Assembly (NCBI GenBank): GCA_934796165.1
Contig: CAKVOU010000011.1
Location: 1-64,000, forward strand
DNA length: 64,000 nucleotides
Direction of reading: 5' to 3'
Origin: an uncultured Eubacteriales bacterium
GTDB lineage: Bacteria; Bacillota; Clostridia; Oscillospirales; CAG-272
The position numbers and the translations under genes are program-made. Within the stretch, counting starts at the first letter, position 1. Each line of letters starts with the position of its first letter. Positions 23,550 to 32,879 of the stretch are shown piece by piece. The notes beneath the pieces were generated by a model. The model worked only from the letters and a program-made list of their open reading frames with translations. It did not search any database and was not told the origin of the DNA.

Positions 23550-26500
23550 ATGATCAATGTAAAAGATCAAAAGCTCGGCACGACTGTCCGGAAGAGTTTC
23601 TCCAAGATTTCCAGTCCTCTGGAGCTTCCGAATCTGGTGGAGATCCAGACAAAGTCCTACAAGTGGTTTTTGGAAGAGGGACTGATGGAGGTTCTCCGGG
23701 ACGTCTCCCCGATTACCGATTATTCGGGAAACCTGTCGATCGAATTCATTTCCTATACGCTTGACACGACCAAGCCGAAATATCCGGTGGAGGAGTGCAA
23801 GGAGCGTGATGTCAACTACGCGGCACCGCTCCGCGTGACGGTCCGGCTCACCAACAAGCTGACGGGCGAGGTCAAGGAAAATGAAGTCCACATGGGCGAC
23901 TTCCCGATCATGACCGACACGGGCACCTTCGTCATCAACGGCGCAGAGCGTGTCATCGTTTCCCAGATCATCCGTTCCCCCGGTATGTACTACGCGTCCG
24001 AGATCGATAAGTCCGGTAAGCGGACCTATTCGACGCAGGTCATTCCGTACCGTGGCGCGTGGATCGAGTACGAGACCGATATCAACGGCGTTATGTACGT
24101 CCATATTGATAAGAACCGCAAGATGCCCCTGACGCTGTTCATCCGTGCGCTCGGCGTGGAGTCCCGCGACGACATTTACGAGCTGTTCGGAAACGACGAA
24201 AAGCTGACGGCTACCTTTGATAAGGACGAGACCGAGGACCTGGCGGCACGCAACCATACCAGCATCAACACCGAGGCGCTCAAGGAGATCTACAAGAAGC
24301 TCCGTCCGGGCGAGCCTCCGCTGGTCGAATCCGCCGAGCAACTCATTCACAACTATTTCTTCGATAACAAGCGTTACGACATCGCCCCCGTCGGTCGCTA
24401 TAAATATGATAAGAAGGTCGCCATCTCCGACCGCCTCACCGGTCACAGACTGGCAGAGGATCTGGTCAATCCCCTCACCGGGGAAGTGCTCTTCACGAAG
24501 GGCACGGTGCTGACGAGAGAGCAGGCGCTGACGGCGGAGCATTCCGCAGTCAACGAGGCGAAGCTGGAGCTGGACAACGGCTTCATCCTCAAGGTGCTCT
24601 CCAACAACACGGTGGAGCCGGAATATGTGCTCGGCTTTGACCTTAAGGATTGCGGCGTGAGCGAAAAGGTTCACACGCCGGTGCTGCTTGAGATCATGAA
24701 GGAGTGCGGAGGCGACGTGGATGCCATCAAAGAGGCAGCCAAGGCGCGCATTTCCGAGCTTTGCCCGCACTATATCACCAAAGACGATATTTTCGCGTCG
24801 GTCAACTATCTGCTCTGCCTGACTCACGACGTGGGTCGCGTGGACGACATCGACCATCTCGGCAACCGCCGGATCCGTTCGGTCGGCGAGCAGCTCCAGC
24901 AGCAGCTCCGTATCGGCTTTGCCCGCATGGATAAGATTGTCAAGGAGAGAATGACCACGCAGGACAACGAGAAGCTGACGCCCCAGGCGCTCATCAATGT
25001 CCGCCCCATCACGACGGTCATCCGTGAGTTCTTCGGCTCCTCCCAGCTCTCCCAGTTCATGGATCAGAACAACCCGCTTGCGGAGCTGACGCACAAGCGC
25101 CGTCTGTCCGCACTCGGCCCCGGCGGTCTGTCCCGTGACCGCGCATCCTTCGACGTCCGTGACGTGCATTACACCCACTATGGTCGTATGTGCCCGATCG
25201 AGACCCCCGAAGGACCGAACATCGGTCTGATTTCCTATCTGACCTCTTACGCAAAGATCAATGACTACGGCTTCATCATGGCGCCCTACCGCAAGGTGGA
25301 GCACGTCACCCTGGAGGACGGTACCGTCCGCCACCGCGTGACCGATGAGGTCGAATATATGACCGCCGACCGCGAGGATGCCTTCATCGTCGCGCAGGCA
25401 AACGAACCGCTGGACGAAAACGGCTTCTTCATCAATAAAAAGGTCAACGCCCGTGACAAGACCGAGATCATTGAAATCGACGCATCCCGTGTGGATTACA
25501 TGGACGTGGCGCCGAAGATGGTGGTTTCCGTTGCAACGGCAATGATCCCGTTCCTTGAAAACGACGATAACTCCCGTGCGCTGATGGGCTCCAACATGCA
25601 GAAGCAGGCAGTGCCGCTTCTCACGACGGATGCTCCGACGGTCGCGACCGGCATGGAATACAAGGCGGCAGTCGATTCCGGCGTCGTCATTGTGGCAAAG
25701 CGCGCCGGCATGGTCGAGTGTGTGGACGGCGATCACATCGTCATCGTCGCGGACGACGGGCAGAAGGACGTTTACCACATCAGCAAGTTCAAGAGAACCA
25801 ACCAGTCCACCTGCTTCAACCAGCGCCCCATCGTCAAGAAGGGCGACACGGTAGAGGAGGGGCAGGTCATCGCCGACGGTCCCGCGACCGCGAACGGCGA
25901 AATCTCCCTCGGCAAGAACGCCCTCATCGGCTTCATGACCTGGGAAGGCTACAACTACGAGGACGCCGTCCTGCTCAACGAGCGTCTGGTCAGAGACGAT
26001 GTTTACACGTCCCTGCATATTGAGGAATACTCCCACGAAGCAAGAGACACCAAGCTCGGGCCGGAAGAGATCACCCGCGAGATCCCCAACGTCGGTGAAG
26101 ACGCGCTGAAGGATCTGAATGCGGAAGGTATCGTCAAGAAGGGCACCGAGGTCCGTCCCGGCGATATTCTGGTCGGCAAGATCACCCCGAAGGGCGAGAC
26201 CGAGCTGACCGCCGAGGAGCGGCTGCTCCGCGCGATCTTCGGTGAGAAGGCAAGAGAAGTCCGCGATACCTCTTTACGCATGCAGCACGGTGAATCCGGT
26301 ATCGTCGTCGATATCCGCGTGTTCTCCCGCGATCAGGGTGACGAGCTTCCCGCAGGTGTCAACAAGGTGGTCAAGCTGTATATCGCACAGAAGCGTAAGA
26401 TTTCCGTCGGCGATAAGATGGCAGGCCGTCACGGCAACAAGGGTGTCGTTTCGCGTATCCTGCCGCCCGAAGATATGCCTTTCCTGCCCGACGGCACTCC

Positions 26501-27470
26501 GCTTGATATCGTGCTGAACCCCCTGGGCGTGCCTTCCCGTATGAACATCGGTCAGGTGCTGGAGGTTCACCTCGGCATCGCGGCGCGCAAGCTCGGCTGG
26601 AAGATCATGACGCCTGTCTTCGACGGCGCGAACGAAAGAGACATTCTTGAGTGCATGAAGATGGCGGGCATGGAGCGCGACATCTTCCCGCTTGAGGATC
26701 CCGAAGGCAAGGCGCTCTACGAGCTGACCTACGATGAAAACGGCAACAAGAATCTCCGCGTCCTCAGTGCAGAGGAAAGAGAAGATAAGGAGCTGCTCGC
26801 GCGTCTGCGCGCCGAAAAGCGGCTCAAGATGATCGACGGCAAGACGGTGCTCCGCGACGGCCGTACCGGCGAGGCGTTTGATAACCCCGTCACGGTCGGC
26901 GTCATGTACTACCTCAAATTGCACCATCTGGTCGACGATAAGATTCACGCACGTTCCAACGGTCCGTACTCGCTCGTGACCCAGCAGCCTCTCGGCGGTA
27001 AGGCACAGTTCGGCGGACAGCGTTTCGGCGAAATGGAGGTCTGGGCGCTCGAGGCATACGGCGCGGCTTACACGCTTCAGGAAATCCTGACGGTCAAGTC
27101 CGACGATATCACCGGACGCCGCCGTGCTTACGAGGCGATTATCAAGGGACAGAACATCCCGACGCCGGGCGTGCCCGAATCCTTCAAGGTGCTGGTCAAG
27201 GAGCTCCAGTCTCTTGCACTTGACGTGCAGGTGCTGGATAAGGAAGGCAATCCCATCGACCTGTCCTCCGTCTACGGAGAAGAGGAACAGCCTGTCTACA
27301 ACAAGGTGGACGCGGATATGATCGACGAAGTGCTCGGTCAGAACGTGGAAACCGAGGACCTCGGCGATTCCTTCCTCGTGGATGATCCCGACGGGCTCGG
27401 CGACGTGAACGGCATTGACAGCGATGAAGCAGAGGACTTCGGCGACGAAGACTTCTCGGACAATAATTGA
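23550..27470 (+). CDS. rpoB: RNA polymerase subunit beta
   Basis: The product is 1306 residues. It forms half of the RNA polymerase catalytic cleft. The rifampicin region FFGSSQLSQFMDQNNPLAEL through THKRRLSALGPGGLSRDRA carries the sensitive-type Asp, His and Ser. GNKGVVSRILPPEDMPFL and the C-terminal GKAQFGGQRFGEMEVWALEA are the expected late conserved regions. I chose MINVKDQKLG at 23550 as the start; the frame extends 24 codons upstream into the leader. An acidic tail of about 45 residues ends the protein. No rplJ-rplL genes precede it, unlike many Firmicutes. rpoC follows after 18 bases. Confidence 0.98.
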   Translation: MINVKDQKLGTTVRKSFSKISSPLELPNLVEIQTKSYKWFLEEGLMEVLRDVSPITDYSGNLSIEFISYTLDTTKPKYPVEECKERDVNYAAPLRVTVRLTNKLTGEVKENEVHMGDFPIMTDTGTFVINGAERVIVSQIIRSPGMYYASEIDKSGKRTYSTQVIPYRGAWIEYETDINGVMYVHIDKNRKMPLTLFIRALGVESRDDIYELFGNDEKLTATFDKDETEDLAARNHTSINTEALKEIYKKLRPGEPPLVESAEQLIHNYFFDNKRYDIAPVGRYKYDKKVAISDRLTGHRLAEDLVNPLTGEVLFTKGTVLTREQALTAEHSAVNEAKLELDNGFILKVLSNNTVEPEYVLGFDLKDCGVSEKVHTPVLLEIMKECGGDVDAIKEAAKARISELCPHYITKDDIFASVNYLLCLTHDVGRVDDIDHLGNRRIRSVGEQLQQQLRIGFARMDKIVKERMTTQDNEKLTPQALINVRPITTVIREFFGSSQLSQFMDQNNPLAELTHKRRLSALGPGGLSRDRASFDVRDVHYTHYGRMCPIETPEGPNIGLISYLTSYAKINDYGFIMAPYRKVEHVTLEDGTVRHRVTDEVEYMTADREDAFIVAQANEPLDENGFFINKKVNARDKTEIIEIDASRVDYMDVAPKMVVSVATAMIPFLENDDNSRALMGSNMQKQAVPLLTTDAPTVATGMEYKAAVDSGVVIVAKRAGMVECVDGDHIVIVADDGQKDVYHISKFKRTNQSTCFNQRPIVKKGDTVEEGQVIADGPATANGEISLGKNALIGFMTWEGYNYEDAVLLNERLVRDDVYTSLHIEEYSHEARDTKLGPEEITREIPNVGEDALKDLNAEGIVKKGTEVRPGDILVGKITPKGETELTAEERLLRAIFGEKAREVRDTSLRMQHGESGIVVDIRVFSRDQGDELPAGVNKVVKLYIAQKRKISVGDKMAGRHGNKGVVSRILPPEDMPFLPDGTPLDIVLNPLGVPSRMNIGQVLEVHLGIAARKLGWKIMTPVFDGANERDILECMKMAGMERDIFPLEDPEGKALYELTYDENGNKNLRVLSAEEREDKELLARLRAEKRLKMIDGKTVLRDGRTGEAFDNPVTVGVMYYLKLHHLVDDKIHARSNGPYSLVTQQPLGGKAQFGGQRFGEMEVWALEAYGAAYTLQEILTVKSDDITGRRRAYEAIIKGQNIPTPGVPESFKVLVKELQSLALDVQVLDKEGNPIDLSSVYGEEEQPVYNKVDADMIDEVLGQNVETEDLGDSFLVDDPDGLGDVNGIDSDEAEDFGDEDFSDNN

Positions 27471-27488
27471 TGAAGAAGGAGAATTGCT

Positions 27489-30400
27489 GTGGAAAACACT
27501 GAGTTTAGTGCCATTAAAATCGGTCTGGCATCTCCGGAAATGATCAGAGAATGGTCCTACGGCGAGGTTACCAAGCCCGAGACCATCAACTACCGTACCC
27601 TGAAACCCGAAGTCGGCGGACTCTTCTGCGAGCGCATCTTCGGGCCTACCAAGGACGGCGCCTGCATGTGCGGCAAGTACAAGAACGCACACTTCAAGGA
27701 ACCCCATAAGTGCGAAAAGTGCGGCGTGGACGTTACTACCAAGAAGGTCCGCCGTGAGAGAATGGGGCATATCGAACTGGCAACGCCGGTCTCGCATATC
27801 TGGTATTTCAAGGCGATCCCCTGCCGGATGGCTCTGGTGCTGGATATCTCTCCGAAGCAGCTCGAACAGGTGCTGTACTTTGCGGAGAACATCGTGCTGG
27901 ATCCCGGTCCCACCCCTCTGACCAAGGGCATGGTGCTGACCGAGAAGCAGTACGAGGAGTACCGCGAGCTCTACGAGGATGAATTCCGTGTCGGCATGGG
28001 TGCCGAGGCGATCCGCGAACTGCTTCGTGAGATCGACGTCAAGGCTCTTGATGAACAGCTCAAGGAAGAGCTCAAGACCGCGACGGGTCAGAAGAAGACC
28101 CGTATCATCAAGCGGCTTGAGGTCGTGGAAGCGTTCTGCAAATCGGGCAACCACCTCGACTGGATGATTCTCGAAGTCATTCCGATCATCCCGCCGGACA
28201 TCCGTCCGATGGTTCAGCTGGACGGCGGCAGATTTGCGTCGTCCGACCTCAACGAGCTGTACCGCCGCGTCATCGCGCGCAACAACCGTCTGAAGAAGCT
28301 GATCGAGATTCACACGCCCGAAATCGTCATCCGCAACGAGAAGCGTATGCTTCAGGAAGCGGTTGACTCGCTCATTGACAACGGCAGACGCGGAAAGCCC
28401 GTCACGGGTCCTTCCAACCGCCCGCTCAAGTCGCTCTCCGAGATGCTCCGCGGTAAGCAGGGACGCTTCCGTCAGAACCTGCTCGGCAAGCGTGTCGACT
28501 ATTCCGGTCGTTCGGTTATCGTCGTCGGTCCGGATCTGAAGATCTACCAGTGCGGTCTGCCGAAGGAAATGGCGATCGAGCTGTTCAAGCCGTTCGTCGT
28601 CAAGCGCCTTGTGGAAATGCAGAAGGCGACCAACGTCAAGGACGCACAGAAGAAGATCGACCGCGCTTACCTGTACCCGGAGGTCTGGGATGCGCTGGAA
28701 AATGTCATCAAGGAGCACCCCGTGCTCCTCAACCGTGCACCGACCCTGCACCGTCTGTCCATTCAGGCGTTTGAGCCTGTGCTGGTGGACGGGCGCGCAA
28801 TCAAGCTGCATCCGCTCGTCTGTACTGCATTCAACGCGGACTTCGACGGCGACCAGATGCCTGTCCACGTGCCGCTGTCCGCAGAGGCACAGGCGGAATC
28901 CCGGTTCCTCATGCTGTCCGCAAACAACCTGCTCAAGCCCGTCGACGGTAAGGCTGTCACGGTGCCGACGCAGGATATGATCCTCGGCTCCTACTACCTG
29001 ACCATGGAGCGCCCCGGCGAAGCGGGCGACCGCCGTCCCGTTCTCGACGAGAAGGGCGAGCAGGTCATGGGCGCTGACGGTGAGCCGCTTTACGAGTACC
29101 ACCTCTATCGCAACTTTGACGAAGCGATGATGGCTTATGAGAACGGCTGCCTCGGGCTCCACTCCAAGATCAAGGTGAAAGTGTCCAAGGAAATTGACGG
29201 CGTGATGCGTTCTGCCGTGATCATCAGTACGCTCGGCAGACTGATCTACAACCGTCCGCTTCCGCAGAACCTCGGCTTTGTCGATCGTTCCGACCCCGCA
29301 AACGCCTTCAAGATGGAGATCGACTTTGTCATCACCAAGAAGGAGCTCGGTCAGATCATCGACCGCTGCATCAAGCACAACGGCTTCATCGCCTGTGCAA
29401 ATATGCTGGATGAGATCAAGGCGCTCGGCTACAAGTATTCGACGAGAGCGTCCTTCTCCATCTCCGTGTACGACATGAACATCCCGCCCGAAAAGCCGGA
29501 GATCCTTGCCAAGGCGCAGAAGCAGGTGGATACCATCAACAAGTACTGCCAGCGCGGACTTCTTTCCGAAGAGGAGCGTTACAGAAGTGTCATCGATCTG
29601 TGGAACAAGACCACGGGCGAAGTCACCGACAAGCTCAAAGCCATCCTCGGTCAGTACAACCCGATCAAGATCATGGCGGATTCCGGTGCGCGTGGTTCCA
29701 TGCAGCAGATGCGTCAGCTTGCCGCAATGCGCGGACCGATGTTCGCAACCAACGGTAAGACGATGGAGATCCCGATCAAGTCCAACTTCCGTGAGGGCAT
29801 GAAGATCCTCGAATATTTCATGGGCGCGCGTTCGTCGCGTAAGTCCCTGTCCGATACCGCTCTGCGTACCGCAGACTCCGGTTACCTGACCAGACGTCTT
29901 GTGGACGTCTCGCAGGAGGTCATCGTCCGCGAGATCAAGTGCGATACCAAGAAGGGCGCATGGATCACCCGGATCATGAACGGCGAAAACGTTCTGGAAT
30001 CGCTTAAGGAGCGTATCATCGGACGCTTCACCATCGGCGACGTGGTCAATCCCGCGACCGGCGAGGTCATCGTTCCCGACGATACCATGATCTCCGAGGC
30101 GCAGGCAGACGCGATCGAAAAAGCGGGAATCGACAAGGTGTATATCAGAACCGTCATTCAGTGCCACGCAAAGCAGGGCATCTGCGCGTACTGCTACGGC
30201 GCCGACCTTGCAGCGGGTCAGAAGCTTGTCAACGTCGGCGAGGCGGTCGGTATCATCGCAGCTCAGGCAATCGGCGAACCCGGTACCCAGCTGACCATGA
30301 GAACCTTCCACTCCGGCGGTGTCGCAGGCTCCGATATTACCCAGGGTCTGCCCCGTGTCGAGGAACTGTTTGAGGCAAGACAGCCCAAGAAGGCTGCCAT

Positions 30401-31139
30401 CATGACCGAGCACAGCGGCACTGCCCGTATCTCGCTCGGTGAAAACGTCAATGTCAATGAAGTCAACATCCAGTCCGAGGAGACCGGCGAGATGGTCAAG
30501 TACCAGATCCCGTACGGCATGAAGCTGGCGATTGAGGACGGCGATCACGTCGTTCGCGGTCAGGCACTTACCGAAGGCTCCAAGGCGCCTGCTGACATCA
30601 TGAAGATTCTCGGTCTTGACGCCGTTTATGACTACGTGATCAAGGAAGTCCAGAAGGTCTACCGTTCGCAGTCGGTCAACGTCAACGACAAGCATATCGA
30701 GATCATTGCCCGTCAGATGACGAGAAAGTACCGCGTGGAGGACAGCGGAGACACCGGAATGCTTTGCGGCACTCTCGTCGATCAGCTGGATTTCGAGGAA
30801 GAGAACAACAAGGTCCAGGCGAGAATCGACGCCGGCGAGACCGAACTGAAGCTGGCAACGGGTGCGCCCGTCCTGCTCGGTATCACCAAGGCGGCGCTCC
30901 AGACCGAGTCCTTCCTGTCCGCAGCATCCTTCCAGGAAACCACCAAGGTGCTGACCGAAGCCGCTATGAAGGGCAAGGTCGATCATCTCGTCGGTCTGAA
31001 GGAAAATGTCATTATCGGTAAGCTGATCCCCGCCGGAACCGGTATGGGATGCTACCGCAACGTGCAGGTGTTCGGTAAGGACGAAGCGCAGACGACTCCC
31101 GTCGAGCCGACGGAAGAGTCTTCTCCCGAAGCAGTCTGA
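27489..31139 (+). CDS. rpoC: RNA polymerase subunit beta prime
   Basis: The product is 1216 residues. NADFDGDQMPVHVPLS is the Mg-binding catalytic loop of RNA polymerase. The N-terminal zinc knuckle is CMCGKYKNAHFKEPHKCEKC and the second zinc site lies in CHAKQGICAYCYG. Length and order fit the Firmicute form without the large insertion seen in Proteobacteria. It starts with GTG at 27489 behind AAGAAGGAG and is cotranscribed with rpoB. A GC-rich hairpin closes the unit. Confidence 0.98.
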   Translation: MENTEFSAIKIGLASPEMIREWSYGEVTKPETINYRTLKPEVGGLFCERIFGPTKDGACMCGKYKNAHFKEPHKCEKCGVDVTTKKVRRERMGHIELATPVSHIWYFKAIPCRMALVLDISPKQLEQVLYFAENIVLDPGPTPLTKGMVLTEKQYEEYRELYEDEFRVGMGAEAIRELLREIDVKALDEQLKEELKTATGQKKTRIIKRLEVVEAFCKSGNHLDWMILEVIPIIPPDIRPMVQLDGGRFASSDLNELYRRVIARNNRLKKLIEIHTPEIVIRNEKRMLQEAVDSLIDNGRRGKPVTGPSNRPLKSLSEMLRGKQGRFRQNLLGKRVDYSGRSVIVVGPDLKIYQCGLPKEMAIELFKPFVVKRLVEMQKATNVKDAQKKIDRAYLYPEVWDALENVIKEHPVLLNRAPTLHRLSIQAFEPVLVDGRAIKLHPLVCTAFNADFDGDQMPVHVPLSAEAQAESRFLMLSANNLLKPVDGKAVTVPTQDMILGSYYLTMERPGEAGDRRPVLDEKGEQVMGADGEPLYEYHLYRNFDEAMMAYENGCLGLHSKIKVKVSKEIDGVMRSAVIISTLGRLIYNRPLPQNLGFVDRSDPANAFKMEIDFVITKKELGQIIDRCIKHNGFIACANMLDEIKALGYKYSTRASFSISVYDMNIPPEKPEILAKAQKQVDTINKYCQRGLLSEEERYRSVIDLWNKTTGEVTDKLKAILGQYNPIKIMADSGARGSMQQMRQLAAMRGPMFATNGKTMEIPIKSNFREGMKILEYFMGARSSRKSLSDTALRTADSGYLTRRLVDVSQEVIVREIKCDTKKGAWITRIMNGENVLESLKERIIGRFTIGDVVNPATGEVIVPDDTMISEAQADAIEKAGIDKVYIRTVIQCHAKQGICAYCYGADLAAGQKLVNVGEAVGIIAAQAIGEPGTQLTMRTFHSGGVAGSDITQGLPRVEELFEARQPKKAAIMTEHSGTARISLGENVNVNEVNIQSEETGEMVKYQIPYGMKLAIEDGDHVVRGQALTEGSKAPADIMKILGLDAVYDYVIKEVQKVYRSQSVNVNDKHIEIIARQMTRKYRVEDSGDTGMLCGTLVDQLDFEEENNKVQARIDAGETELKLATGAPVLLGITKAALQTESFLSAASFQETTKVLTEAAMKGKVDHLVGLKENVIIGKLIPAGTGMGCYRNVQVFGKDEAQTTPVEPTEESSPEAV

Positions 31140-31161
31140 ACCTGACCCGGCACAAGCCAGT

Positions 31162-31192
31162 AACCGCCGCGCCCCGCCGGGGCGCGGCGGTT
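31162..31192 (+). terminator. GC-rich hairpin after rpoC
   Basis: A 14 bp perfect stem (AACCGCCGCGCCCC and complement) with a three-base loop lies 22 bases after rpoC. Only TTTGCG follows, so the T-run is short. An almost identical hairpin recurs at 31351. Confidence 0.7.
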
Positions 31193-31647
31193 TGCGCTTC
31201 CCGTGCGGCGGAACAACGTGCGGCATAATATGCGTTTTCTGCTTGGCGGAACAATGCCGGCATGGCGTGCGCCGTCGGATTCCGCGAGGGAGGTGCCCGC
31301 CGCCGGGCTTTCGCTTCGCAGAGCTTCCCGCACCATTGTCAGGGCGCTTTGCCGCGCCCCGCCGGGGCGCGGCGGTTTTTGCACGGTGGTATGCGTGTTT
31401 TCCGCGCGGCGGTCTGCGTTTTTGCGGGGGCAGGGGATTCCGCCGAACACGCATGCCCGGCGCAGATTCCGTCATTCCGCGTCCGCTCCCGCCCCAAACC
31501 GCCCCGAAGCCCGGAAATCTACGACGTTTTTCTCTACATTTTTATTCAGTTTGCTGTATGGCTTTGTTCAAAACGCGGTCAAACGGTATCGGGCGGGAAA
31601 AATATTTTGTGCAAAAGGCAGATTTTTTGGCGTGAATCAACGGATTG
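31193..31647. other. GC-rich gene-free spacer between rpoC and the str operon
   Basis: Several frames are open here in overlapping registers on both strands, but all are Arg/Ala/Pro-rich by-products of GC-rich DNA and none has a ribosome binding site. The stretch contains the second hairpin and two copies of GGCGGAACAA. Many Firmicutes have an L7Ae-like gene at this place; I see none. Confidence 0.65.
31351..31380 (+). terminator. Second copy of the rpoC hairpin, with a T-run
   Basis: GCCGCGCCCC pairs with GGGGCGCGGC, followed by GGTTTTT. The core matches the hairpin at 31162 almost base for base, so the pair may be a duplicated terminator. Confidence 0.7.
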
Positions 31648-31676
31648 TTGACAAAAAAACGGGGCGGTGATATAAT
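31648..31676 (+). promoter_or_regulatory. Promoter of the str operon
   Basis: The plus strand reads TTGACA, 17 bases, TATAAT, a perfect consensus, giving a leader of about 120 bases before rpsL. Confidence 0.92.
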
Positions 31677-31803
31677 AAACCATGTGCGTTGACAGGGGGA
31701 TACCTCTGCCCGTACCCCATTTTTGACAGTTGCACCGGAGAACTCCGTGTGTTCTGTATATAAACATTAAGATCTTTTAAGAAATGGAGGAAACAAAGAC
31801 AGA

Positions 31804-32223
31804 ATGCCGACATTTAACCAGCTTGTCAGACAGGGTCGGAAAGACAGAGTTTACAAGTCCAAGGCGCCTGTGCTTCAGCACGGCTTCAATACGCTTGACA
31901 ACGCTATGACCGATCAGCCCTCTCCTCAGAAGAGAGGCGTTTGCACAAAGGTTTCGACCACCTCTCCGAAGAAGCCGAACTCCGCGCTCCGTAAGATCGC
32001 AAGAGTGAAGCTGACCAACGGTCTGGAAGTCACGACCTATATTCCCGGTATCGGACACAACCTGCAGGAGCACTCCGTCGTTCTCATCAGAGGCGGTCGT
32101 GTGCGTGATCTGCCTGGTGTGCGTTACCACATCATCCGCGGTACGCTTGACGCTCAGGGCGTGGCAAACCGCAATCAGAGCCGTTCCAAGTACGGCGCAA
32201 AGGCTGCAAAGAAGAAGAAATAA
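31804..32223 (+). CDS. rpsL: 30S ribosomal protein S12
   Basis: The product is 139 residues. PTFNQLVRQGRK, TTSPKKPNSALRKIARVKL and PGIGHNLQEHSVVLIRGGR are standard S12 sequences. The lysines at the streptomycin-resistance positions (in PKKPNS and near GGRVRDLPG) are wild type. S12 controls decoding accuracy at the A site. The ATG lies about 13 bases after GGAGG, which is a slightly long spacing. It is the first gene of the str operon. Confidence 0.98.
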   Translation: MPTFNQLVRQGRKDRVYKSKAPVLQHGFNTLDNAMTDQPSPQKRGVCTKVSTTSPKKPNSALRKIARVKLTNGLEVTTYIPGIGHNLQEHSVVLIRGGRVRDLPGVRYHIIRGTLDAQGVANRNQSRSKYGAKAAKKKK

Positions 32224-32377
32224 TTCTTCTTTCCGCGTAGCACAATAAGGGAAAAAGCAACATTGATTTTGCCTGACTTGTATGGGATTTTAATGTTTAT
32301 GATACAGTCGGCAGCTTACAGAAGTTTTGCTTTTGAGTACCTGTGATTTCATAATTTTAATGAAGGAGGGAAGTACA

Positions 32378-32848
32378 GTGCCGAGAAGAGGTTGTATCTC
32401 CAAAAGAGACGTATTGCCGGATCCGTTGTACGGTTCCAAGCTTGTGACCAAGCTGATCAACAACGTGATGTACGACGGCAAGAAGGGTGTTGCCCAGTCG
32501 ATCGTTTATGATGCGTTCAAAACCATCGAGGAAAAGACGGGCTCCAACCCGCTGGATGTATTCCAGGAAGCGCTTGAGAACATCATGCCGCTTCTGGAAG
32601 TCAAGGCTCGCCGTGTAGGCGGTGCCACTTACCAGGTGCCGATGGAGGTCCGCGCAGAGCGCCGTCAGACGCTTGGTCTGCGTTGGCTCATCAACTATTC
32701 CAGACTCCGCAGCGAGCGCACCATGGCGGATAAGCTTGCGGGCGAGATTCTGGATGCGAAGAACAGCATGGGCGGTGCCTTCAAGAAGAAGGAAGAAACC
32801 CATAAGATGGCTGAGGCTAACAAGGCCTTTGCTCATTACAGATATTAA
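32378..32848 (+). CDS. rpsG: 30S ribosomal protein S7
   Basis: The product is 156 residues. PRRGCISKRDVLPDPLYGSK and GGATYQVPMEVRAERR are standard S7 sequences; S7 nucleates assembly of the 30S head and contacts the E site. It starts with GTG at 32378 behind AAGGAGGG; longer in-frame starts upstream lack a site. The 154-base gap from rpsL is longer than usual inside the operon and could hold the S7 autoregulatory target known from E. coli, though I cannot show the fold. Confidence 0.97.
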   Translation: MPRRGCISKRDVLPDPLYGSKLVTKLINNVMYDGKKGVAQSIVYDAFKTIEEKTGSNPLDVFQEALENIMPLLEVKARRVGGATYQVPMEVRAERRQTLGLRWLINYSRLRSERTMADKLAGEILDAKNSMGGAFKKKEETHKMAEANKAFAHYRY

Positions 32849-32879
32849 TCTGTGAATCTAACGAAGGAGACCTAAACCC

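Noticed and set aside
22722..26036. A minus-strand frame of more than 1100 codons across rpsT and rpoB
   Set aside because: It is antisense to rpoB, which has full family support. Only the last 88 codons are a real protein (S20). The length comes from the strong codon bias of rpoB.
26274..31475. A minus-strand frame of more than 1700 codons opposite rpoB-rpoC
   Set aside because: Antisense shadow of highly expressed genes; no recognisable domains, no ribosome binding site, composition typical of reverse-complemented rpoC.
31192..31670. Three overlapping plus-strand frames of 129-155 codons after rpoC
   Set aside because: They overlap in different registers, are Arg/Ala/Pro-rich, lack ribosome binding sites and include terminator hairpins.
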